From JBOHHM01 sp050725495 (GTDB lineage: Bacteria > Pseudomonadota > Gammaproteobacteria > Burkholderiales > Burkholderiaceae_C): a DNA stretch of 10,967 nucleotides. The stretch lies in contig JBOHHM010000191.1 in NCBI GenBank assembly GCA_050725495.1, forward strand, positions 1 through 10,967. The letters are read 5' to 3'. Under the pieces are notes generated by a model. That model was not told the DNA's origin. It worked only from the letters and a program-made list of their open reading frames with translations, and ran no database searches. Position 1 is the first letter of the stretch. Each line of letters begins with the position of its first letter. Shown piece by piece: positions 5,390 through 10,967 of the stretch. The position numbers and the translations under genes were made by a program.

Positions 5390-8013
5390 CAGGCCCCCAC
5401 GCTTTGCTCAGGCTCAAACGAATGGGTGAAGTACAGCGCACTGATGTCGTCGGACAGGCTGTAGGCGGCCGTGGTGCACTGCTGCAGCAGCGCGATCAGC
5501 CGGCTGTGACGGCCCTGTTGATCGGCTTCGCACATCTGCGCCAGATCCCAGGCGCCAGGGTCGGGCACGCGCTGCGCGAGATCGCTCAATGCACCGGGCA
5601 CATGGGCCGCCAGCTTGGTCATGCGCCCCTGCAGGGTCTGAGCCACCCAGCCCAGCGAGCGCGGGTTGTCGCGGTCGAGCACCAGCAGGTCCAGCAAGGC
5701 CGCCATTTCGCGGCTTTGCTGGTACTGGGCGTGGAAGGTGATGGTGCTGTCGAACAGCGCGAGCATGGCCTCGAAGCCGCCTGCGTCATGCATCGATCCG
5801 GTGTCGAATCCGCGCGCCAGCGCTGCGGCGAGGAAGCCCAGGCGCTCCATGTGGCGGCCGATGCTGAGCAGCCGCCAGCCGTCGTCGCGCGTCATGCGGT
5901 CGGTCTGCGCGCCGGTCATGGCCGCCATATGGCCGCTGGCGGCTTCCAGCACGCGCAAGGCCTCGACCGAGGAGTAGTCGCCGTCAGCCGCGCCTTCGGC
6001 GCAGCGCTGGATGAACTCGGCCTCCGCACGCACGATCACGTTCCAGTGCTCCTGCGACAGCCGCTCGCGAATGGCCGACGCGGCGGTCTTGATGGCGCGC
6101 AGGTTGAAGCCCACGCTGGTGGCCTGCTCGGTGTTGCCGAGGTCGGCAATCAGCGAGCGCTCGAACACCCGGCGGGCCTGGGTGGCGGCGGGCACGCCGG
6201 GCAGCACCAGCGAGTTGCTCGAGGCCATCTGGTCCAGCCAGGTCAAAAGCGGCAGCGACGACTGGTCTTCGCCATTGAGGCATTCCAGCGTGAGGCGCGC
6301 CAGACGGATCGTGTTTTCGGCCCGCTCGGTGTAGCGGCCGAGCCAGAACAGGTTCTCGGCCGCGCGGCTCGTGACCAGCCGGCTGCGGTGGGCCAGCGTG
6401 GCCGGCGAATGAGGGGGCTGCAGCAGCGTGCTTCGATCGACCTCGCTCCGTTCCTGCATCAACACCCAGGCGTCGGCGCTGCTGCCGCCGCGCTGCATCG
6501 AGACGATCTCGGCGTCGGCGCTGGCGATGCGTGCCATCCCGCCGGGCAGCACGCGCCAGGACCGCGGGCCGTCGCAGACGGCGAACACCCGCAGCATGAC
6601 CGAGCGCGGCACGATCCGCTCCTGGCTCCAGGTGGGCATTTGCGACAGCGGCAGGTAGGCCTGCACCGTGTGCTCGTCGCCCTGGCGTGCGATGCGGCCG
6701 GCCCATTGGTCGAGCTCGCGGCGCGACAGCGAACGGCCCAGCACAGCGTTGAAGGAGCCGTGGCTGGCGGAGCCGGGGTAGGTGGGCTTGATCACGCGCT
6801 CGCCGAGCTGCGGCAGCATTTCTTGCAGGGCGGCGCGCTCGCCGCACCACCAGGTGGGCAGGGCCGGCAGTTGCAGTTCCTCGCCCAGCAAATGTTGCGA
6901 CAGCGCCGGCAAAAAGCCGAGCAGGGCGGTGGACTCCAGAAAGGCCGAGCCGGGCGCGTTGGCGACCAGCACATGGCCGGCGCGGATGGCTTGCAGCAGC
7001 CCCGGCACGCCCAGCGTCGAGTCGGGGCGCAGCTCCAGCGGGTCCAGATACTGGTCGTCCAGCCGCTTGAGCAGGCCGTGCACCGGCTCCAGCCCCTGCA
7101 GGGTCTTGAGGTACAGGCGCTGGTCGCGCACGGTCAGGTCGCTGCCTTCGACCAGCGTCAGGCCCAGGTAGCGGGCCAGGTAGGCGTGTTCGAAATAGGT
7201 CTCGTTGTAGGGACCGGGGGTCAGCAGCGCCAAGTGCGAATCCTGGCCCGTCGGGCTCATTTGCTTGAGGCCGTCGATCAGGGCGCGGTAGGTCGCCGCC
7301 ACCCGCTGCACATGCATGGACTCGAAGGCCTGGGGAAACAGGCGTGAAATGCAGATCCGGTTTTCCAGCAGATAGCCCAGGCCCGACGGGGCCTGGGTGC
7401 GCTGTGACACGACCCACCAGTGGCCGTCCGGCCCGCGCGCCAGGTCGAACGCGGCGATATGCAGATGCGTGCCGCCCGCGGGCTCAACGCCATGCATGGC
7501 GCGCAGGTAGCCGAGATGGCCCTGGACCAGCGCCGGGGGCAGCAGGCCACGCGCGAGCAGCTGGCGCGGGCCGTAGACATCGGCCATCACCCGTTCGAGC
7601 ACACGCATGCGCTGCAGCACGCCGGCCTCGATCTGTTGCCAGCTCGGCGGCGAGAGGATCAGCGGGAACAGGTCCAGCGACCAGGGGCGCTGCGGGCCAT
7701 CGGCGTCGGCATAGACGTTGTAGGTGACACCGTTGTCGCGGATCTGGCGCTGCAGGTTGGCGGTGCGCCGGTTCAGGTCGTGAAAGCCGTCATGCCCGAG
7801 ATGGGTGAAAAACTGCCCCCACTCGTTCGCCAATGCCTCGCTGGATGCTATGTTTTTTGTGGCATGGTCGGGCTGCGCCGACGCCGCGCCGCGCAGCTCG
7901 TCAAAATGCCCGGCGGCCGCCGGCGGCGCCAGGGCGCAAGCCAGCTCCGCCGGCGTTTCCCGGGTATAGGCGTCGAACAGCGAGTCCGAAGAGAGGTCGT
8001 TGCGTTTGTCCAC
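5389..8013 (-). CDS. Circularly permuted ATP-grasp ligase fused to alpha-E domain
   Basis: This 874-aa protein fuses two proteins often encoded separately. Residues about 60-520 are a circularly permuted type 2 ATP-grasp domain (COG2308; DUF404/DUF407 region) with family blocks NGVTYNVY (94-101), GLGYLLENR (211-219), TPGPYNETYFEH (265-276), VANAPGS (350-356) and VIKPTYPG (407-414). Residues about 545-865 are an all-helical alpha-E domain (COG2307, DUF403), opening with SRAAENLFWLGRYTERAEN. ATP-grasp enzymes form amide or peptide bonds via acyl phosphates; the substrate of this group is unknown. The start is a GTG at 8013. An in-frame TGA lies two codons upstream and no clear Shine-Dalgarno is visible, while the first internal ATG (residue 136) would cut into the domain. 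The first 55 residues look poorly conserved. It is the first gene of the overlapping trio with transglutaminase and RidA. Confidence 0.92.
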   Translation of the reverse strand: MDKRNDLSSDSLFDAYTRETPAELACALAPPAAAGHFDELRGAASAQPDHATKNIASSEALANEWGQFFTHLGHDGFHDLNRRTANLQRQIRDNGVTYNVYADADGPQRPWSLDLFPLILSPPSWQQIEAGVLQRMRVLERVMADVYGPRQLLARGLLPPALVQGHLGYLRAMHGVEPAGGTHLHIAAFDLARGPDGHWWVVSQRTQAPSGLGYLLENRICISRLFPQAFESMHVQRVAATYRALIDGLKQMSPTGQDSHLALLTPGPYNETYFEHAYLARYLGLTLVEGSDLTVRDQRLYLKTLQGLEPVHGLLKRLDDQYLDPLELRPDSTLGVPGLLQAIRAGHVLVANAPGSAFLESTALLGFLPALSQHLLGEELQLPALPTWWCGERAALQEMLPQLGERVIKPTYPGSASHGSFNAVLGRSLSRRELDQWAGRIARQGDEHTVQAYLPLSQMPTWSQERIVPRSVMLRVFAVCDGPRSWRVLPGGMARIASADAEIVSMQRGGSSADAWVLMQERSEVDRSTLLQPPHSPATLAHRSRLVTSRAAENLFWLGRYTERAENTIRLARLTLECLNGEDQSSLPLLTWLDQMASSNSLVLPGVPAATQARRVFERSLIADLGNTEQATSVGFNLRAIKTAASAIRERLSQEHWNVIVRAEAEFIQRCAEGAADGDYSSVEALRVLEAASGHMAAMTGAQTDRMTRDDGWRLLSIGRHMERLGFLAAALARGFDTGSMHDAGGFEAMLALFDSTITFHAQYQQSREMAALLDLLVLDRDNPRSLGWVAQTLQGRMTKLAAHVPGALSDLAQRVPDPGAWDLAQMCEADQQGRHSRLIALLQQCTTAAYSLSDDISALYFTHSFEPEQSVGA

Positions 8014-8086
8014 GTGTCATGGAATTGTCACACCACTGCGGGGCCTTCAGCTCGCGCCGGCGGGAGTTGCCCTGCCGATATTCATC

Positions 8087-8710
8087 CTAGTAGCTTTTCG
8101 TCAACCAGTCCTGGAACGCAAAAAACAATGCCAGGAACAGGCAGAGGGTGACACTTGCACCGTCCGAAAGAAAAGACACTCCGAACGCGACCAGATAGAG
8201 GGGAGGGCCATATCGAACCTGCCGAGTGATCTGCTTCGCCTCGGTTGTTGCGGCGCTGGTCGTGAGTACTGCGCGTAGCCTTTTGTCCTTCGTTGCATGC
8301 CACCACAGCCCTTTGAATGCGAGAGAGATCGCGAGGACCGTTCCCGTGTACAGGTTCGCCGCCACCTTGGCCTCGGGATGAAGCAGCTAATCTGCCAGTA
8401 ATGCCGTCGGGAAAGGAAGGAAGGTCACAAACAAGAGCAGCAGGCCGTTCCAGTAAAGGAAAGCATGATCGCTTCTTTGGATCAGGGTGAACATCCAGTG
8501 GTGCTTTACCCATATCACGCGGATCGTGATAAAGCTGGTAATGAAGGCCAGATAACTGGGCCAGAGCGCTGCGAGCAAGTGTGCCAATCCCTGCTGTCCG
8601 ACCGCGGTATGACTAGGCACCTTGATGTTGAGCACGAGGAGCGTGATGGCTATGGCAAAGACCCCATCGCTAAACGCCTCGATCCGCCCTGTTCCTTCAT
8701 CTTGCTGCAT
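8087..8710 (-). pseudogene. TMEM175/DUF1211-family channel gene broken by one amber codon
   Basis: Read from the ATG at 8710 to the TAG at 8087, one continuous frame encodes a TMEM175-type protein of 207 positions, a normal length for bacterial members. These form tetrameric K+-selective channels with six membrane helices per subunit. The signature R9xxxF13S14D15 (RIEAFSDG) is present in the first helix, followed by further hydrophobic helices. At codon 108 a TAG (8387-8389) interrupts the frame directly after PFPTALLAD; the frame resumes with LLHPEAKVAANLY, which is typical family sequence. One base change in a Tyr codon (TAC/TAT to TAG) explains it, with no frameshift. The truncated product would keep only the N-terminal half. 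A restart at GTG 8365 is possible but has little support. It looks somewhat lower in G+C than its neighbours and separates genes that often cluster, which suggests insertion by transfer. Confidence 0.82.
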
Positions 8711-8942
8711 TTTTAAGACCCCTGGTCCTCGGCACCGACCCCCTACCATGTTGAATTGAACCGTCGCATGAGCGGTGATAGGGGGGGAGTGTAAGCTTCC
8801 GCGCGACATGCGGCGCGCGCGAGCCAGGAGCCCGATATGCTCTACTTTTGGTAGCGCCTCGCGCCCACCCCATGCGGACTATATGCCGATCACTTCCGCA
8901 AACCGCTCGCTGCTGTGCTGCTGCAGCACCCACCTGCCGGCA
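8711..8942. other. Intergenic region between amidoligase stop and channel gene
   Basis: These 232 bp separate the amidoligase stop from the channel start, both on the - strand. A small inverted repeat (gtgctg ctg cagcac, 8915-8929) lies just after the amidoligase stop but has no T-run, so it is a poor terminator candidate. A run of seven Gs (+ strand) lies around 8781-8787. No convincing gene or clear sigma70 promoter was found, although a promoter for the channel gene would be expected here. Confidence 0.4.
8719..8723 (-). promoter_or_regulatory. Likely ribosome binding site of the TMEM175-type gene
   Basis: On the - strand aggggt lies 8 nt before the ATG at 8710, whose product reaches the conserved RxxxFSD motif after eight residues. 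In-frame ATGs at 8749 and 8809 would add Arg/Gly-rich or unrelated residues that do not fit the family, so 8710 is preferred. Confidence 0.4.
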
Positions 8943-10967
8943 TCAAAGCGGTCGCCGCAAATCCAGCGTGAACGGAAACTCGCGGCTGCCTGCCACGTCG
9001 ATGGTGGCCGGCGGCACCTGCAGCGTGCCCGGCGTGTGGCCCATGCGGAAGAAGCGCGAGAGGCGCCGGCTTTCGGCCTCGTAGGCGTTGACCGGGAAGG
9101 TGTCGTAGCTGAGCCCGCCGGGGTGCGCCACATGGTACTGGCAGCCGCCCAGCGAACGCTTCGTCCAGGTGTCCACGATGTCGAAGGTCAGCGGCGCATG
9201 CACGCCGATGCTCGGGTGCAGGGCCGAGGGCGGACTCCAGGCCTTGTAGCGCACGCCGGCCACGAACTCGCCCACCGTGCCGGTGGACTGCAGCGGCAGG
9301 GCCTGGCCATTGCAGGTGATCACGTAGCGGCTTTCGTTGAGGCCGGTGACGCGCACCTCGATGCGCTCGAGCGATGAATCCACGTAGCGCGCGGTGCCCC
9401 CGGGTGCGCCTTCCTCGCCCATCACATGCCAGGGCTCGAGCGCGCAGCGCAGCGTGAGCTCGATGCCGCGCGAGGTGACCTCGCCGACCAGCGGGAAGCG
9501 GAACTCGAAATGCGGGGCGAACCAGGTGGGGTCGAACGCATAGCCGGCCTCGCGCATCTCGGCGATTACGTCCTCGAAATCCATCTTCACGAAGCTGGGC
9601 AGCAGGAAGCGGTCGTGCAGCTCGGTGCCCCAGCGTGTCACCGGTGCCTCGTAGGGCTGATTCCAGAAACGGGCGACCAGGGCGCGCAGCAGCAGCTGCT
9701 GGACGATGCTCATGCGCGCGTGCGGCGGCATCTCGAAGGCGCGCAGCTCCAGCAGGCCGAGGCGGCCGGTGGCGCTGTCGGGCGAGTAGAGCTTGTCGAT
9801 GCAGAACTCGCTGCGGTGGGTGTTGCCGGTGACGTCGATCAGGATGTTGCGCAGCGTGCGGTCGACCAGCCAGGGCGGCATATAGCCGCCCCCACGCTCG
9901 CCCACGGCGTGTGGCTCGCTGGTCAGGCCGCCGCCAGAGGCAGCGGCTCTTCGCCCCGTCCCAGCCTGCGCAGACAGGCTGGGAGCCGCGGGGCTCAGCC
10001 CCTCGGAGGCCTTCGCGCCCGCGCTGGCGAAGCCAGCGCCTTGCGTGGCTGGCGGCCCGGCGGCGCTCAAGTCCCGGCCGTAGAGCTCCCGGTAGCGGGC
10101 GATCTCGCGCAGCGCGATCTCCAGCTCGTACAGCTGGTCGTTGCGGGCTTCGTCCACGCGCGGCGCCTGGCTGGTCGGGCCGATGAACATGCCGCTGAAG
10201 AGGTAGCTGAGCGAGGGGTGGTTGTGCCAGTAAAGCACCAGGCTGGCCAGCAGTTCGGGCCGGCGCAGGAAGGGGCTGTCCTCCGGCGTGGCGCCGCCCA
10301 GCACAAAGTGGTTGCCGCCGCCGGTTCCGGTGTGGCGGCCGTCGGTCATGAACTTCTCGGCGCTCAGGCGCGACTCGAAGGCCGCCTGGTACAAAAACTC
10401 GGTGTGCTGCACCAGCTCGCCCCAGTTGTGGGCCGGGTGGATGTTGACCTCGATCACGCCGGGGTCGGGCGTGACCTGCAGCAGCTCGAGGCGTGCGTCG
10501 CGCGGTGGCGGGTAGCCTTCGAGCGCGATCTTCATGCCCAACTCCGCCGCGGTGGCTTCCACGGCAGCCAGCAGATCGAGGTAGTCCTCCAGCCGCGCCA
10601 GCGGCGGCATGAAGACGTAGAGCACGCCGCTCTTGCCGCCATGATCGCGCTCGGCCTTCGGGCCGCTGGCGCGCATGGGGTCGCGCACTTCCACGCAGAG
10701 CGCGGTGCGCGCGATCCCGGGCGCGGATTCAAAGCGCTGCGGGTAGTGGGCCGGCACATGGCTCGCCCGCGAAGGCTGGGCCTCGCCGCGCAGGTTGGCC
10801 TGCTGGGCGTCCAGGGGCTGCGCACCGGGCGCATGGCCCTGGCCCTGGACGGCCACGGTGCCGCCTTCGGCAAAGCCGCCGCCGATGGCGTGGGGGGCGT
10901 ACTGCGAGCGCAGCGCGGCGGCGTGGGGCAGCGGTGCGCGCGGCGCGTAAGGGTCCTGTTCGATGAG
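8943..10967 (-). CDS. DUF2126 putative amidoligase, C-terminal part, 5' end outside window
   Basis: The frame is open from the right edge (674 codons plus TGA at 8943), so the gene begins outside; a GTG near 10856 is an internal valine, not a start. Full-length relatives are about 1100 aa with an N-terminal transglutaminase domain, which would lie beyond the edge. The visible part is the DUF2126 domain (PF09899, described as a putative amidoligase, related to glutamine synthetase/GCS-like ligases). Conserved blocks include GVIEVNIHP (about 10434-10457), DGRHTGTGGGNH (10308-10343), VTGNTHRSEFCIDKLYSPDS and LELRAFEMPPHARMS. The Glu/His/Gly-rich blocks probably bind metal and nucleotide, by family analogy. 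It carries an unusual insert of about 62 residues at 9882-10067, in frame, between RELYGRDL and MPPWLVDR. It lies on the same strand as the ATP-grasp/transglutaminase genes and is a usual genomic neighbour of them. Confidence 0.9.
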   Translation of the reverse strand, partial: LIEQDPYAPRAPLPHAAALRSQYAPHAIGGGFAEGGTVAVQGQGHAPGAQPLDAQQANLRGEAQPSRASHVPAHYPQRFESAPGIARTALCVEVRDPMRASGPKAERDHGGKSGVLYVFMPPLARLEDYLDLLAAVEATAAELGMKIALEGYPPPRDARLELLQVTPDPGVIEVNIHPAHNWGELVQHTEFLYQAAFESRLSAEKFMTDGRHTGTGGGNHFVLGGATPEDSPFLRRPELLASLVLYWHNHPSLSYLFSGMFIGPTSQAPRVDEARNDQLYELEIALREIARYRELYGRDLSAAGPPATQGAGFASAGAKASEGLSPAAPSLSAQAGTGRRAAASGGGLTSEPHAVGERGGGYMPPWLVDRTLRNILIDVTGNTHRSEFCIDKLYSPDSATGRLGLLELRAFEMPPHARMSIVQQLLLRALVARFWNQPYEAPVTRWGTELHDRFLLPSFVKMDFEDVIAEMREAGYAFDPTWFAPHFEFRFPLVGEVTSRGIELTLRCALEPWHVMGEEGAPGGTARYVDSSLERIEVRVTGLNESRYVITCNGQALPLQSTGTVGEFVAGVRYKAWSPPSALHPSIGVHAPLTFDIVDTWTKRSLGGCQYHVAHPGGLSYDTFPVNAYEAESRRLSRFFRMGHTPGTLQVPPATIDVAGSREFPFTLDLRRPL
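9882..10067. repeat. Palindrome-rich in-frame insertion inside the amidoligase gene
   Basis: This stretch encodes about 62 Ala/Gly/Ser/Pro-rich residues interrupting otherwise conserved DUF2126 sequence. Its DNA contains three inverted repeats within about 80 bp: a 10-bp perfect stem at 9959-9968/9975-9984 (tcccagcctg / caggctggga), a short GGGGCT/AGCCCC stem at 9990-10002, and an 8-bp perfect stem at 10021-10028/10032-10039 (gcgctggc / gccagcgc). The length is a multiple of three and the frame has no stop, so the host protein stays open. This resembles palindromic elements inserted in coding genes, such as the Rickettsia RPEs. Whether it is a mobile repeat or a locally expanded linker cannot be decided from one copy. 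No target-site duplication was obvious. Confidence 0.5.

Noticed and set aside
5404..7347. 647-codon open frame on the + strand
   Set aside because: It lies wholly antisense to the ATP-grasp/alpha-E gene, which has clear family motifs; the composition (His/Gln/Arg/Gly-rich) matches a mirror frame.
8011..8016. CACGTG palindrome and TGTCA direct repeats near the ATP-grasp start as an operator
   Set aside because: The motifs are very short, overlap the start codon and occur readily by chance.
8082..8513. Separate 143-codon - strand gene in another frame over the channel gene
   Set aside because: The TMEM175-type frame explains the region on both sides of the amber codon; this frame has no family features.
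8915..8929. Small inverted repeat after the amidoligase as a rho-independent terminator
   Set aside because: A 6-bp stem with no T-run; too weak to call.
8879..8942. Possible coding remnant after the amidoligase stop, reading GRWVLQQHSSERFAEVIGI in another frame
   Set aside because: The peptide looks protein-like but is too short, has no start and no recognised family; chance in high-GC DNA is the simpler explanation.

Overview
The window is high-GC DNA (roughly two thirds G+C by eye) with compact operons on both strands. The gene content and protein style (Tat-exported multicopper oxidase, SCO/cytochrome c fusion, ATP-grasp/alpha-E/transglutaminase cluster) suggest a free-living proteobacterium, most likely a betaproteobacterium of the Burkholderiales/Comamonadaceae type. 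That placement is inference from the look of the proteins. No rRNA, tRNA, IS element, CRISPR array or phage gene was seen.

Left part (1-3983, + strand): a perfect hairpin at 1-22 and an 11-bp tandem direct repeat at 35-56 lie in a gene-free leader of about 310 bp. Three closely spaced genes follow (gaps of 13 and 15 nt): a 728-aa multicopper oxidase with a twin-arginine signal and all copper-ligand motifs (311-2497), a 168-aa secreted protein of unknown function (2511-3017), and a 316-aa SCO-type copper chaperone fused to a cytochrome c domain (3033-3983). They look like one periplasmic copper-oxidase operon, with the SCO domain as a plausible metallation factor and the haem domain as a possible electron carrier.

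Middle part (4020-8013, - strand): three genes with overlapping ends, in transcription order a circularly permuted ATP-grasp protein fused to an alpha-E domain (8013-5389), a transglutaminase-like cysteine protease/amidase (5389-4472) and a RidA-family protein (4475-4020). The ends overlap by 1 and 4 nt, so translation is probably coupled. The cluster meets the copper operon tail to tail across a 36-bp gap.

Right part (8014-10967, - strand): a TMEM175/DUF1211-type channel gene interrupted by one in-frame amber codon (8710-8087), then the C-terminal 674 codons of a DUF2126 putative amidoligase whose start lies beyond the window edge. The amidoligase carries an in-frame, low-complexity insertion of about 62 codons (9882-10067) whose DNA holds three hairpins, resembling a palindromic element tolerated inside a gene.

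The amidoligase, ATP-grasp/alpha-E and transglutaminase genes belong to a widespread but biochemically uncharacterised set predicted from comparative genomics to make and trim peptide or amide-linked products. With the translationally coupled RidA gene, this is the best candidate here for an undescribed system.
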